Below are positions 35,772-45,309 of a stretch of DNA of 64,000 nucleotides, one piece after another. Under the pieces are notes generated by a model, which ran no database searches, was not told the origin of the DNA, and saw only the letters and a list, made by a program, of their open reading frames with translations. Source of the stretch: CAVTHW01 sp963734625 (GTDB taxonomy: Bacteria; Acidobacteriota; Terriglobia; Bryobacterales; Bryobacteraceae); the NCBI GenBank assembly GCA_963734625.1, contig CAVTHW010000016.1, positions 186,001-250,000 of the forward strand, given 5' to 3'. A program made the translations under genes and the position numbers. Position 1 is the first letter of the stretch. Every line of letters begins with the position of its first letter.

Positions 35772-38027
35772 TCAGACTGCCACGCGAAGAGCTTTGCCGG
35801 CGTTGGGGGATGTCGGATGTTCGGAAGCTCCGCCGGCGGGCCCCAGTTTGAGCGACTGCCTCAGGAGCTGCGCTGTGGCCTCGGCCGCAACGGGCTCGCC
35901 GATCAGGTAGCCCTGGATCCGGTCGCACCCGATCTTGCGGAGGGCTTCCAATTGGCCCTCCGTCTCGACGCCTTCGGCGACGACACACAGCTTCAGGCTG
36001 TGGGCCAGCGCCACGATGGCGTTGAGCAGCGGCAGGGTGTTGGGATCGGTATCGACGTCTTTCAGAAACGTCTGATCTATCTTGAGGGTGTCGATGGGAA
36101 GATCGCGCAGATAGCTCAGCGACGAGTAACCGGTGCCGAAATCGTCGATGGAGAGGCTTACGCCCAGGGTTCGGAGACGCCGCATCTGACGGGCGGACTC
36201 CTGAACGTCCCGCATGACCACGCTCTCGGTGATCTCCAGTTCCAGGAAACAAGGATCGAGTCTGGTGTCCTTGAGCACCTGGGCTACGACTTGGGCAAAG
36301 CCGGGGCGGTTGAACTGGGCGACGGAAACGTTGACAGCGACCTTGACCGGAGGGCATCCCGCGCGCTGCCACGCCGCATTCTGCTCGCATGCCTGCCACA
36401 GGACCCAACTCCCGATCGGAATCATCAAACCGCACTCTTCGGCGACCGGGATGAATTGAGCCGGCGGGATCACCCCGAGTTTGGGGTGGTTCCACACCAG
36501 TAGCGCTTCCAGCGCGGATATGGCGCCATTGGTGTCCACCTGCGGCTGGTAACGCAGTTGGAATTCGCTGTTCTCCAGGGCTTTGCGGAGCGCGTTTTCG
36601 ATTTCCAGCGTCTCCAGGGCCGAGGCGCTGAGCTCCGGCCGGAAGAACTGAAAACCGTTCCGGCCGCCGCTCTTGGCCCGGTACATGGCGGTGTCGGCGT
36701 TGCGCTGCAGCGTGGCGGCGTCGTTTCCGTCGCGCGGATAGGCGCTGATGCCGATGCTGGCGGTCACGAACAGCTCGTAGCCGTCCACATGGAATGAGGC
36801 CTTCAGCGCGTCGAGAAGCTTGCCGGCCACCGTAAGCGCATACTGATAATCCTGCAGTTCAGTGAGCAGGAGCGTGAACTCGTCGCCTCCCATGCGGGCC
36901 AGAGTGTCGGTCTTTCGAATGCAGTCACCCAGTCTCCGGGCTACCTGCCGCAGCAGGCCGTCGCCCACCGGATGGCCCAAAGTGTCGTTGATCTGCTTGA
37001 AGCGGTCGAGATCCACGAAAAGCACGGCAATCAGCCACCCGCGGCGCCGCGCGGCGTGCAGCGCCTGCTGCAGGCGATCCTCGAACAGCACCCGGTTCGG
37101 CAGGCCGGTCAGCGCGTCATGCTGAGCCTGGTGCGCGAGCTTATCGGTAAGGTGCCTTTGCTCGATGGCGATAGCCGCCAGGCGGCTGGTCTTTCCGATA
37201 AGGTCCAGTTCGTGCGCGGCGGGCTTCCGGCTGATTCCGCAACAGACGGCGAAAGCTCCCAACACCGCCCCGGAGCCGGCCAGGATGGGAACCGACCAAC
37301 TCGCTCCCAAGTGGGGCCCCGGAAGCATCTCCCGAAAGCCGATCGGAGCCGGGGTGCAGGACAGCTCTGTCCCGCCCACGCCTTGAATGCTTTCGACGGC
37401 GCTCGCCGGCAGACTCGTGCCGGCGGCCTGAACCATCTGCCCGTCCCGAAGCAGAAGAATCGCGCACTGCAGGTCAGGGCACTGGCGCTCCACCATCTGG
37501 GACAGGTGGGTCAGAATCTTCTCCAGCGGTTCGTTCCGGGCCACCAATTCGAGCACCCGGTTGCGGTCCAACTCCAGGGTCTCGGCACGCCTGCGATCCG
37601 TGGTCTCCCGCTGGACAGCCACCCAGTGGGTGAACTTGCCGCGTTCGTCCACGATCGGCGCGAAACTCACTTCCACCCAGTACGCCGAACCGTCCTTCCG
37701 GTAATTAACGATTTCGACCCGCACCGGTTCCAGGTTCGACAGGCTCTCGCGCACCAGGTTGAGCTGATCGCGGTCGCTCTGCGGCCCCAGCAGGATGCGC
37801 GGGGTGCGCCCTTCGGCTTCCTTCTCGGAGTAACCGGTCATCTGGCAGAAAGCCTCGTTGACGTAGACGATCTTCCCGCCCAGATGATCCTGGGGTTTGG
37901 CCTCGGCGATCAGAACTCCGTCGTTGGCACTGACCACCACGGACTTCAGCAGGCGCAGTTGGCTCTCGGAAGCCTCGTGTTCGCGGGCGCCGCGGGCTAC
38001 ACCAAGCGCGTCGGTCAACAGTCCCAT
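35772..38027 (-). CDS. PAS-GAF-GGDEF-EAL signalling protein
   Basis: The 751-residue cytoplasmic protein has a PAS domain (about 30-145, VYVNEAFCQMTGYSEKEAEGR), a GAF-like domain (about 160-295), GGDEF (about 310-470, with intact MGGDEF) and EAL (about 490-735, EALLVWNHP, SIDDFGTGYSSLSYLRDLPIDTLKID). Both catalytic domains keep their main motifs, so it could make or degrade c-di-GMP. PAS and GAF sensors suggest redox or ligand input. It stands alone; the promoter region 38028-38210 is AT-rich. Together with the PilZ and HD-GYP proteins it forms the c-di-GMP set of this window. Confidence 0.95.
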   Translation of the reverse strand: MGLLTDALGVARGAREHEASESQLRLLKSVVVSANDGVLIAEAKPQDHLGGKIVYVNEAFCQMTGYSEKEAEGRTPRILLGPQSDRDQLNLVRESLSNLEPVRVEIVNYRKDGSAYWVEVSFAPIVDERGKFTHWVAVQRETTDRRRAETLELDRNRVLELVARNEPLEKILTHLSQMVERQCPDLQCAILLLRDGQMVQAAGTSLPASAVESIQGVGGTELSCTPAPIGFREMLPGPHLGASWSVPILAGSGAVLGAFAVCCGISRKPAAHELDLIGKTSRLAAIAIEQRHLTDKLAHQAQHDALTGLPNRVLFEDRLQQALHAARRRGWLIAVLFVDLDRFKQINDTLGHPVGDGLLRQVARRLGDCIRKTDTLARMGGDEFTLLLTELQDYQYALTVAGKLLDALKASFHVDGYELFVTASIGISAYPRDGNDAATLQRNADTAMYRAKSGGRNGFQFFRPELSASALETLEIENALRKALENSEFQLRYQPQVDTNGAISALEALLVWNHPKLGVIPPAQFIPVAEECGLMIPIGSWVLWQACEQNAAWQRAGCPPVKVAVNVSVAQFNRPGFAQVVAQVLKDTRLDPCFLELEITESVVMRDVQESARQMRRLRTLGVSLSIDDFGTGYSSLSYLRDLPIDTLKIDQTFLKDVDTDPNTLPLLNAIVALAHSLKLCVVAEGVETEGQLEALRKIGCDRIQGYLIGEPVAAEATAQLLRQSLKLGPAGGASEHPTSPNAGKALRVAV

Positions 38028-38210
38028 TGAAATGCGGCCTTAGGGGATCCGGAATCAGATAAAGGGACCCCTTATCTATATAACACAAAACACCTTGTAT
38101 TTAAGTAGAATTCAAGGATTAATCTCAGGGGTTCGTCTGGTCCGGTTGTGCAGTACGATGCTAACTTTAGTTAATATTCCGGACGACTCTGGAACTGCTA
38201 CCATGTCGGC

Positions 38211-39230
38211 ATGGCGCGAATCTTCTGGTCTGCTTTTCTAGCTTTGTGGGCTGCGGTTGTTTCGCCGGCCGCCGCCACCCTGGACATGTACGTCATCGAT
38301 ACGGAGGGTGGCAAGGCGCTGCTGCTTATCTCCCCCTCCGGCCAAAGCATGCTGATCGACACCGGTTTTCCGGGTAACAACGACCGTGACACTAACCGCA
38401 TCGAAGAGGCCGCCAAGGCCGCGGGCGTAAAGCAGTTCGATTTTCTGGTGGTCACCCATTACGATCTTGACCATGTGAACAACGTGCCGTCGACCGTGGC
38501 TCGGATTCCGGCCGTGACCTTCGTGGATCACGGACCCGCCGCGGTCAATAATGCGGGTACGACGAAAGCCGTGGCGGCCTATGACGAATTGTGGGCCAAG
38601 GCTAAGCACGTGGTAGTCAAGCCTGGCGATAAGATTCCGTTCGCGGGCGTTGACGTTCTGGTGGTGACCTCGGCCGGTGAAGTGATGAAGACCCCCGTGG
38701 CGGGAGGGGGCGCGGCGAATCCGCTGTGCCAGTCGACGCCTGCCAAGACCTGGGCGCGCACTAATGAGGATGTCTCGGAGAACGCCAACTCCGTAGGTCT
38801 GCTGTTCACCTTCGGCAAGTTCCGCATGCTCGACCTCGCGGATCTTACCTGGAACAAGGAACTGGCGTTGATGTGCCCCAACAACCCTATCGGCACGGTG
38901 GATCTTTTCATGGTCAGCCACCACGGCAACGACATTTCCAACTCGCCGGCTCTGGTGCATGCGCTCAGGCCGAGGGTGACCATCATGAATAACGGCGCAC
39001 GGAAGGTCGGAGCGCCCGCCGCGCTGAAGACCATCCAGGAGTCGCCGGGCCTGCAGGCGGCCTACCAGATGCACTGGTCGGTTCCGGCAGCGGACGCCAA
39101 TCCGCCGGATGAGTTCCTGGCCAACTTGCAGGATTCGCCCGACGGCAAGTGGATCAAGGTGTCCGCGCAACAGGACGGGACGTTCACGGTCACCAACGGC
39201 CGCACGGGAGTCACGAAGACCTACAAGTAG
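38211..39230 (+). CDS. Exported metallo-beta-lactamase-fold hydrolase (ComEC-C-terminal type)
   Basis: The 339-residue protein has a signal peptide (MARIFWSAFLALWAAVVSPAAA). The MBL fold starts DMYVIDTEGGKALLLISPSGQSMLIDTG; metal ligands lie in THYDLDHVNN (HxDxDH), in RMLDLADLTW and in MVSHHGND. It resembles the secreted MBL proteins related to the ComEC nuclease/hydrolase domain. Substrate unknown. The ATG is only weakly supported by a ribosome binding site. A GGGCACGCC-type hairpin directly follows the stop. Confidence 0.9.
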   Translation: MARIFWSAFLALWAAVVSPAAATLDMYVIDTEGGKALLLISPSGQSMLIDTGFPGNNDRDTNRIEEAAKAAGVKQFDFLVVTHYDLDHVNNVPSTVARIPAVTFVDHGPAAVNNAGTTKAVAAYDELWAKAKHVVVKPGDKIPFAGVDVLVVTSAGEVMKTPVAGGGAANPLCQSTPAKTWARTNEDVSENANSVGLLFTFGKFRMLDLADLTWNKELALMCPNNPIGTVDLFMVSHHGNDISNSPALVHALRPRVTIMNNGARKVGAPAALKTIQESPGLQAAYQMHWSVPAADANPPDEFLANLQDSPDGKWIKVSAQQDGTFTVTNGRTGVTKTYK

Positions 39231-39293
39231 GGGCACGCCGGCGGCGTGCCCGAAAGGTAAATTAAATGGGGTAATTTGGTACTGTCCCCATTT
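39231..39293. repeat. Hairpin plus REP-like palindrome between convergent genes
   Basis: GGGCACGCC (39231-39239) pairs with GGCGTGCCC (39243-39251). Then AAATGGGG (39264-39271) pairs with CCCCATTT (39286-39293) around TAATTTGGTACTGT. The second resembles RAYT-associated REP arms (GGGGACAGTACCAAATTAC). The first is a near copy of the hairpin at 14143-14163. Both may also end transcription. Confidence 0.5.
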
Positions 39294-40791
39294 AGAACCG
39301 CAGGTTCTCGATCAGCCCGTAGATGGGGCGCAGGCTGGGGTACAGAGCCCGGTAGACTTCGTGCCCGCGGCGATAGAGTTGAGACTCGAAAGGCCGCGGC
39401 ATTATCGCATCCACCTCGCGGATGACCGCGCGGCAGGCCTCGGGGACCGAGGCAAATTCGCCGGTGCCGGTCTGCGCCAGGATCGCCGCGCCGTAAGCTG
39501 AACCCTCCTGTGAAGCCAGCGTCGTCACGCGCCTGCCGAACACGTCGGCGAAAAGCTGGCGCCAGAACGGACTCCTGGCGCCGCCGCCCGACAGCCGCAC
39601 CGAACTGAAGGCCGCGCCCAGGTGGTCGATGATATCCAGGCAGTCTCTCTGGCTGTAGCAGACTCCTTCGAGCAGCGCGCGGATCAGGTCGGCTCGAGTG
39701 TGGCTGGCGGTAACGCCGATCCACCCGCCGCGCGCCGTGGAATCCAGGTGCGGTGTTCTTTCGCCCATCATGTAAGGCAGCCAGAACAGCCCGTTGGCGC
39801 AGGGCGGAGAGGTTGCGGCTTCGGCCGTCAGAGCGTCGTAGTCCAAGTCCGGCGCAAACTGGCGCCGGAACCATTGCAGGCTGAGACCGGCCCCCTGGGT
39901 GACCCCCATCACATGCCAGGCTCCCTTGACGGCGTGACAGAAGGTGTGAACACGGCCCGCCGGATCGTAGCTGGCCTTTTCCATGTGTGCGAAGACGACT
40001 CCCGAAGTGCCCAGCGTGCAGGAAACCGTTCCGGGCTCGACGACGCCGTTGCCGACCGCGCTAGCCGCCTGATCGCCGCCGCCGCCGACCACCGGCGTGC
40101 CTTCGGCGAGCCCCGTCAACTCAGCCGCCCGGGCGGTTACGCGGCCCGTTACCTCGCTCGACTCGTAAACCCGGGGAAGTAGCGCGCGATCCAGCTTCAG
40201 GGCGTCCAGCATCTGGTGCGACCAGCGGCGCATCACGACGTCGAACAGCGCCGTGCCCGAGGCATCGGACACTTCCGTGGCGTGCTCGCCGGTCAGTTCA
40301 AACCGGATGTAGTCCTTGGGGAGCAGCACCTGCTTGGTGCGCGCAAACGATTGCGGGTCGTTGTCGCGGACCCACAGCAGCTTGGGCAGGGTGAAGCCGG
40401 TGAGCACCGGGTTGGCGGTGTAGGCCAGAACGTTGCTCTTGCCGACGGTCCGGTTGATGTAGTCCACCTGCGGCTGGCTGCGCTGGTCGCACCAGATCAA
40501 CGCGGGGCGGATGACGGCGTTCTCCTTATCGAGCAGCACCAGTCCGTGCATCTGCCCCGAGAGGCCGACTCCTTGGATCTTCTTGCCGCTGATCTTGGCT
40601 TCAGCCAGGACGCCCTGGATGGCCTTCTGCGCGGCCTCCCACCAGTCCTGGGGGCGCTGCTCGGCCCACAGAGGCTTCTCCATCCTGACGTCTTCATGCG
40701 GCGCCGTGAAGCCGGCCTTGACCGCGCCCTTCGCGTCAATCAGCAAGGCCCGGGTGCCGCCCGTGCCGATATCAATGCCTAGCCAGAACAT
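39292..40791 (-). CDS. xylB: Xylulokinase
   Basis: The 499-residue FGGY-family kinase phosphorylates D-xylulose to xylulose 5-phosphate. Motifs are GIDIGTGGTRALLID (phosphate 1), AEQRPQDWW, GVGLSGQMHGLVLLD, DYIRFELTG, VVGGGGDQAASAVGNG, TLGTSGVVF and RLSGGGARSPFWRQLFADVFGRRV. It lies seven bases downstream of the ROK kinase gene, so the two form a sugar-kinase operon. No transporter or isomerase is adjacent, so the physiological substrate is not proven. Confidence 0.95.
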   Translation of the reverse strand: MFWLGIDIGTGGTRALLIDAKGAVKAGFTAPHEDVRMEKPLWAEQRPQDWWEAAQKAIQGVLAEAKISGKKIQGVGLSGQMHGLVLLDKENAVIRPALIWCDQRSQPQVDYINRTVGKSNVLAYTANPVLTGFTLPKLLWVRDNDPQSFARTKQVLLPKDYIRFELTGEHATEVSDASGTALFDVVMRRWSHQMLDALKLDRALLPRVYESSEVTGRVTARAAELTGLAEGTPVVGGGGDQAASAVGNGVVEPGTVSCTLGTSGVVFAHMEKASYDPAGRVHTFCHAVKGAWHVMGVTQGAGLSLQWFRRQFAPDLDYDALTAEAATSPPCANGLFWLPYMMGERTPHLDSTARGGWIGVTASHTRADLIRALLEGVCYSQRDCLDIIDHLGAAFSSVRLSGGGARSPFWRQLFADVFGRRVTTLASQEGSAYGAAILAQTGTGEFASVPEACRAVIREVDAIMPRPFESQLYRRGHEVYRALYPSLRPIYGLIENLRF

Positions 40792-40798
40792 GTGACTC

Positions 40799-41710
40799 CT
40801 ATTGCAGGAACGGCAAGCGCGCCGCTCCGTATAGCCCGGCGTCGCTGCCGAGCGCTGCTTTCTCGACTCTGGTTTTGGTGTAGCGGTAGGTGGCCGAGCG
40901 CTGCTCGATCTCGCGGAACATGGCCGGCGCGAAAAAGTCCCATGCCGGCAGGACGCCCCCGCTCAACAGGTACAAAGGAAAGTTGAAGATCTGGATGTAG
41001 TTGGCCAGGCCCATGCCGAGCGCCTGTCCCATGCACTCGAACACCCTCCGGGCGTGCTGGTTGCCCGCCGCGGCAAGGTCGTAGACCTCTCTGGAGGTGA
41101 GGTTGTCGCCGAGGCTCAGGTGCTTGGCCATGGTGGAGATTGCGGTCGCCGAGGCGTGTTTCTCCAGGCAGCCCCGGTTGCCGCAGCCGCAGGGGTTGCC
41201 GGTCGGATCCACGGTGACGTGGCCCAGTTCAGCGGCCATGCCCATGAATCCGTGAATCACACGGCCGTCGGAGATGATGCCTCCGCCGATGCCGGTTCCC
41301 AGGGTCAATAGGACCAGGTCGTTGACATCGCGCCCGGCGCCCATCCACTTCTCGCCGAGCGCCGCCGCGTTGGCGTCGTTCTCCAGGATCACCGCGGTAT
41401 GCAGTCTCTCCTGGAACGCGTCCCGGGCGTAAAAGTTCTCGAATGGCGGGATATTTGGCGAAGACAGCACCAAGCCCTTGGCCATGTCGATGAAGCCCGG
41501 CACGACGATGCCGATGCCGGCCAGTTCGTCGCCCGCGCGCTTGTCGCGCAGCCCGATCACCGCGCCACAAAGCGCGCTCACAATGGCCTCACGTCCGGCG
41601 GCGGAGTCGGTCACACCCGAGATTCTGTCGATGAGCTGTCCCGTCTGATCGATCGCCGCGGCGCGGAAGTTCGTGCCGCCCAGGTCCACGCCGATGGAAT
41701 ATTTGGCCAT
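40799..41710 (-). CDS. ROK-family sugar kinase (glucokinase-like)
   Basis: The 303-residue kinase has the N-terminal ATP site GVDLGGTNFRAAAID, catalytic region ENDANAAALGEKWMGAG, LGTGIGGGII, the ROK signature GMAAELGHVTVDPTGNPCGCGNRGCLEKHAS (the histidine and three cysteines bind zinc) and LSGGVLPAWDFF. No DNA-binding domain is present, so it is a kinase and not a NagC-type repressor. Glucose is the likely substrate. It is the first gene of the pair with xylB. Confidence 0.93.
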   Translation of the reverse strand: MAKYSIGVDLGGTNFRAAAIDQTGQLIDRISGVTDSAAGREAIVSALCGAVIGLRDKRAGDELAGIGIVVPGFIDMAKGLVLSSPNIPPFENFYARDAFQERLHTAVILENDANAAALGEKWMGAGRDVNDLVLLTLGTGIGGGIISDGRVIHGFMGMAAELGHVTVDPTGNPCGCGNRGCLEKHASATAISTMAKHLSLGDNLTSREVYDLAAAGNQHARRVFECMGQALGMGLANYIQIFNFPLYLLSGGVLPAWDFFAPAMFREIEQRSATYRYTKTRVEKAALGSDAGLYGAARLPFLQ

Positions 41711-41790
41711 AGAATACGAATCATATCAGAGCGGGGGACTATGACGGCGCACGCATGACAGGCTTATTTTGGAAGAGCGGAACAACGCCA

Positions 41791-41949
41791 ATGATTAGAG
41801 CAGAGACGCCGTGCGATCGCGAAGCCATAGAGAAAGTCAACCGGGTGGCGTTCGGAGGCCAGGACGAGGCCCTTGTGGTGGACCGGCTTCGAGCCGATGG
41901 GACTTGTCCATACCCCGGGGTTTTGAGGGCGGTGAGACGGCTGGGGTAA
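41791..41949 (+). pseudogene. Truncated GNAT acetyltransferase (YhbS-like N-terminus)
   Basis: ATG 41791 starts MIRAETPCDREAIEKVNR, then VAFGGQDEALVVDRLRADG, the conserved beginning of YhbS-type N-acetyltransferases (about 170 residues when complete). After about 37 codons the similarity stops, and the frame ends 48 bases later, just before the tandem palindromes at 41962. The acetyl-CoA-binding domain is absent. The repeat block probably replaced the rest of the gene. Confidence 0.65.
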
Positions 41950-41961
41950 GAGTTCACCACA

Positions 41962-42213
41962 GAGCCCTTGGCAGGGCGGCTGTGCGCCTCTGGCGCAGCG
42001 GCCCCGCTCGATTACGAGCGGAAACACGGTCAATCGCGTGTTACTGGAGAGCCCTTGGCAGGGCGGCTGTGCGCCTCTGGAGCGGCCCGCTGTATTACGA
42101 GCGGTACACGGTCAATCGCGTGTTGCCGAGCCCTTGGCAGGGCGGCTGTGCGCCTCGGCGCAGCGGCCCTGCTGCATTCGAACGGCAACACGGTCAATCG
42201 CGTGTTACTGGAG
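41962..42213 (+). repeat. Three tandem units (about 79-88 bp) of a double-palindrome repeat
   Basis: Three units begin near 41962, 42050 and 42128. Each starts GAGCCCTTGGCAGGGCGGC, carries a palindrome (GGCTGTGCGCC...GGCGCAGCGGCC) and ends with a second palindrome, ACACGGTCAATCGCGTGT. The unit lengths differ through small deletions. A single degenerate copy lies at 8806-8850 on the other strand. The units contain no spacers, so they are not a CRISPR array. The remaining 42214-42318 holds GC-rich sequence with no feature I recognise. Confidence 0.8.
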
Positions 42214-42318
42214 AGAGGCACGGAGGGCACAGGGAAGCAAAGAGATTGGCCAGAAGCTGGCTCCGTGTCTCTGCCGGCGGGATTGGTTGCGGCTATGCCG
42301 CGCTATGAGAAGAGGGGG

Positions 42319-43311
42319 CTAGCCGGCCTTCACGTACTTGTCGAGGAAATCGATCACCGTTTTCCAGGACGGTGTGTTGGGGGTCGGGTTGATCACCGTG
42401 CAGCCGGCGGCGGAGGTCGAGCGCATCGTCGCAGCCTCGCGCAGGGCATCGCTGGTCAGGAAGCCGTTCCAATTCCCGTGCGGGGCTTTGGGCAGGCTGA
42501 TAAAGATAGCGTCCTTGCAGGCCTTGTTGAGCGCCATGTAGAGCTGTTCGCCCTGGTTATGCGGCACCAACTGATCCGAATCGCCGTGCAGGATCATGAT
42601 CGGCGGATCGGCGGCGGTGATGTACTGCAAGGGACTGGCCGCCTGCACCTTGTCCGGACAGGTCTGGATGGCGCAACCGACCAGGCGGGATTCCGGGGAA
42701 GCCTCGTGGTCGTGGCAGTCCGCCCCCCCGGAGCACTTTCGGAGCGCCCAGGCATCCATCGTCAGGAAGTTGGTCGGAGGATAGAAGGCGACCGCTGCCT
42801 GCACCTTGCTCGAAACGCCCGTGATCCCGACCGAGCCTTCCATCTCCGGCGCGTCTCCAGTCAGCGCCGCCATGGCGGCCGTCCAGCCTCCGGAGCTATC
42901 GCCCATGATAGCGATGCGACCGGGATCGAGGTTGTACTTGGCCGCGTTGGCCCGCAGCCAGCGTATAGCCGCCTTGACGTCGTGCAGTTGGCCCGGGAAC
43001 AGCACTTGGGTACTGGATCGGATGGAGACGCCCGCGACCGCGTAACCCGCAGGGTTGAGCTGGGCGGCGAGACCGCCGGCGCCGTTCTTGCCGGTATCGG
43101 CCCTCCAGGCTGAGCCGCCGGTCCAGATCACCACGGGCAGGGGCCGGACTGCTTCGGAGGGGATGTAGAGGTCCAGTCTGTGGCCGTTGCTGGTCGAGGG
43201 CTCCGGCGGTGCGTAATCGAGGTTGGCGTAGGTCGGGGCCGGGGCTGGGATCTGGGCGAGCGCGCTTAGAACCGCCGCGCCGAAAACGACGATCAGCGTT
43301 CTTAGCTTCAC
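42319..43311 (-). CDS. Secreted alpha/beta-hydrolase (esterase, BD-FAE/Aes-like)
   Basis: The 330-residue protein has a signal peptide (TLIVVFGAAVLSALA). The alpha/beta fold shows LDLYIP...PLPVVIWTGGSAW (oxyanion region, here TGGSAW where HGGxW is common), the nucleophile elbow GDSSGGWTAAM, the acid in LHGDSDQLVPHNQ and histidine in APHGNWNG. It is probably a carboxyl or feruloyl-type esterase. It contains several cysteines (KCSGGADCHDHE, CAIQTC) suited to disulfides outside the cell. It lies 13 bases upstream of nothing on its strand and follows frr by 13 bases, so it may be read through from the ribosomal operon. Confidence 0.88.
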   Translation of the reverse strand: MKLRTLIVVFGAAVLSALAQIPAPAPTYANLDYAPPEPSTSNGHRLDLYIPSEAVRPLPVVIWTGGSAWRADTGKNGAGGLAAQLNPAGYAVAGVSIRSSTQVLFPGQLHDVKAAIRWLRANAAKYNLDPGRIAIMGDSSGGWTAAMAALTGDAPEMEGSVGITGVSSKVQAAVAFYPPTNFLTMDAWALRKCSGGADCHDHEASPESRLVGCAIQTCPDKVQAASPLQYITAADPPIMILHGDSDQLVPHNQGEQLYMALNKACKDAIFISLPKAPHGNWNGFLTSDALREAATMRSTSAAGCTVINPTPNTPSWKTVIDFLDKYVKAG

Positions 43312-43324
43312 CTCTTCCCCGCCC

Positions 43325-43930
43325 CTACTTCAGTTCCAGGATTTCCTTCTCTTTGACTTTGGCCGCCTGTTCGAGCTTGCTGATGTAGCTGTCGGTAAGT
43401 TTCTGCACGTCGTCGTGGGAGCGGCGATCGTCGTCTTCGCTAATCAGCTTGTCCTTGAGAAGCCGCTTGATGTTTTCGTTGGCCTCGCGCCGAAGGTTGC
43501 GGACGCCGACCTTATGCTCCTCGGCGGTCGCGTGCAAACGCTTGACGATCTCTTTGCGCCGTTCCTCGTTGAGCGGCGGAATGGGGACCCGGATAATCTT
43601 CCCGTCATTGTTGGGGTTGAGTCCCAGATCCGCGCTGCGGACGGCCTTCTCGAGAGCGCCGATCTGCGAAACGTCCCAGGGCTGAATAGTGATCAGGGAC
43701 GGCTCCGGAACGTGCAGGGTGGCCAGTTGGTTGAGAGGGGTCGGCGTGCCGTAGTAATCGACGCGAATAGGGTCGAATAGCGCTACCGAAGCCCGGCCGG
43801 TGCGGATGGAAGCCATCTCGTGCTGAAGGTCCGAGACGGCCTTATCCATGCGCGACTTGGCATGGGCCTCGATTTCTTTAATCGACTGGAAGCTGGGAAC
43901 GCTGGAAGCACTCGGGGTCGCTGGTTTCAT
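43325..43930 (-). CDS. frr: Ribosome recycling factor
   Basis: The 201-residue factor splits post-termination ribosomes with EF-G. It shows MDKAVSDLQHEMASIRTGRASVALFDPIRVDYYGTPTPLNQLA, IQPWDVSQIGALEKAV, IRVPIPPLNEERRKEIVK and RREANENIKRLLKD, all typical. The N-terminus is about 15 residues longer than usual (185). It is the last gene of rplM-rpsI-rpsB-tsf-pyrH-frr, six bases after pyrH. Confidence 0.97.
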   Translation of the reverse strand: MKPATPSASSVPSFQSIKEIEAHAKSRMDKAVSDLQHEMASIRTGRASVALFDPIRVDYYGTPTPLNQLATLHVPEPSLITIQPWDVSQIGALEKAVRSADLGLNPNNDGKIIRVPIPPLNEERRKEIVKRLHATAEEHKVGVRNLRREANENIKRLLKDKLISEDDDRRSHDDVQKLTDSYISKLEQAAKVKEKEILELK

Positions 43931-43936
43931 GTCGCC

Positions 43937-44648
43937 TCACGGATGAATCATAGTGCCGACGGGCTCGCCCATCGATACTCGCATTATATTGCCGGGAACG
44001 TTCAGATTGAAAACCACAATGGGAAAGCCGTTGTCGCGGCACATGGCGATCGAGGTCGAATCCATCACCGCCAGGGATTTGGAAAGGACCTCGGTGTAGG
44101 TGACGTCGCGGTACAGGACGGCCTCGGGGTGTTTCAGCGGATCCCGGTCATAGACGCCGTCGACGCGCGTCGCCTTGGCCAGCAAGTCCGCCTGAATCTC
44201 CAAGGCGCGCAGCGCGGCGGCCGTATCGGTGGAGAAATATGGATTGCTAGTGCCGGCGGCGAAGATGACTACCCTGCCCTTTTCCAAATGCCGCAGGGCG
44301 CGGCGCCGGATGTAAGGCTCGGCCACCTGCCGCATCTCGATGGCGGTCATGACCCGGGTCGGGGTTCCCGAGCGCTTCCAGAGAGTCCTGAAGCGCGAGG
44401 GCGTTGATGACCGTGGCCAGCATGCCCATGTGATCGGCCGACACCCGGTCCATCTTCCGGGCCGCGGGCGCCACTCCGCGGAAGATATTGCCTCCGCCGA
44501 CCACCACGCCAACCTGGGTTCCGGCGGCTGCAACGGCCGCCACCTCGTCTGACAATTGTTTTACGCGAACGGCGTCTATGCCGAAGCCGGCCTGGCCCGC
44601 CAGCGCCTCGCCGCTGAGCTTCAAGAGGATGCGTTTGTACCGCGGCAA
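43937..44648 (-). CDS. pyrH: UMP kinase, broken by one frameshift
   Basis: The enzyme makes UDP from UMP. The N-terminal part (44648 to about 44362) reads MPRYKRILLKLSGEALAGQ and VVGGGNIFRG...RVSADHMGMLATVINALALQDSLEALG. The rest (TRVMTAIEMRQVAEPYIRR, VVIFAAGTSNPYFSTDTAAALRA, VDGVYDRDP) is one frame on. One extra base within GGGAACCCC near 44365 explains the break. pyrH is essential in most bacteria, so an assembly error is the simplest view. It lies between tsf and frr as usual. Confidence 0.95.
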
Positions 44649-44669
44649 GAGAATTCTCCCCGCGCGGCT

Positions 44670-45278
44670 CTACTCGGCCGCGGTATCGCCGACTTTAAAC
44701 CGAATAAACCGGGACACGGTGATGTTCTCGCCGATCTTGGCGATCTGGGTGGCGATCAGTTGCCCGATGGTGGCCGTGCCGTCCTTGATGAAGGGCTGCT
44801 CGTAAAGGCAGAATTCCTCGTAATACTTGGACAAGCGGCCTTCGACGATCTTCTCGGCCACCTGCGGAGGTTTGCCCTCGCCGATGACCCGCGCGAGCTG
44901 AATCTCGCGTTCCTTCAGGATCACTTCGGCCGGGACGTCCTCGCGACGCGCGTACTTGGGATCCAGGGCGGCAATCTGCATGGCGACGTCGTGGACCAGT
45001 TCCTGGAACTCATTAGTGCGAGCCACGAAGTCCGACTCGCAGTTCACTTCCACCAGCACGCCGAGCTGCGAGCCGGGGTGGATGTAACTGGCGATCACGC
45101 CTTGCCGGGTGGCTCGCGTGGCCTTCTTGGACGCCGAGGCGATGCCGCGCTTCCGAAGGATGACCGTGGCTTCCACCAGATCGCCCTGAGCCTCGACCAG
45201 CGCGGTCTTGCACTCCATCATGCCGGCGCCGGTCTGCTCGCGCAGTTTCTTCACTGTTTGTGCGCTAATTTCCGCCAT
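44670..45278 (-). CDS. tsf: Elongation factor Ts
   Basis: The 202-residue nucleotide-exchange factor for EF-Tu starts at ATG 45278 (MAEISAQTVKKLREQTGAGMMECKTALVE), with the TDFVAR-type signature CESDFVARTNEFQ and ATIGQLIATQIAKIGENI. It is a short form, as in many bacteria that lack the second core subdomain. It follows rpsB by 31 bases and precedes pyrH by 21. Confidence 0.96.
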   Translation of the reverse strand: MAEISAQTVKKLREQTGAGMMECKTALVEAQGDLVEATVILRKRGIASASKKATRATRQGVIASYIHPGSQLGVLVEVNCESDFVARTNEFQELVHDVAMQIAALDPKYARREDVPAEVILKEREIQLARVIGEGKPPQVAEKIVEGRLSKYYEEFCLYEQPFIKDGTATIGQLIATQIAKIGENITVSRFIRFKVGDTAAE

Positions 45279-45309
45279 ATTCTGATTTCCTAAGACTCCC
45301 GTTGCCGGG

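Noticed and set aside
41962..42213. Could be a CRISPR array
   Set aside because: The units are complete tandem copies without unique spacers, their length is 79-88 bases, and no cas gene is near.
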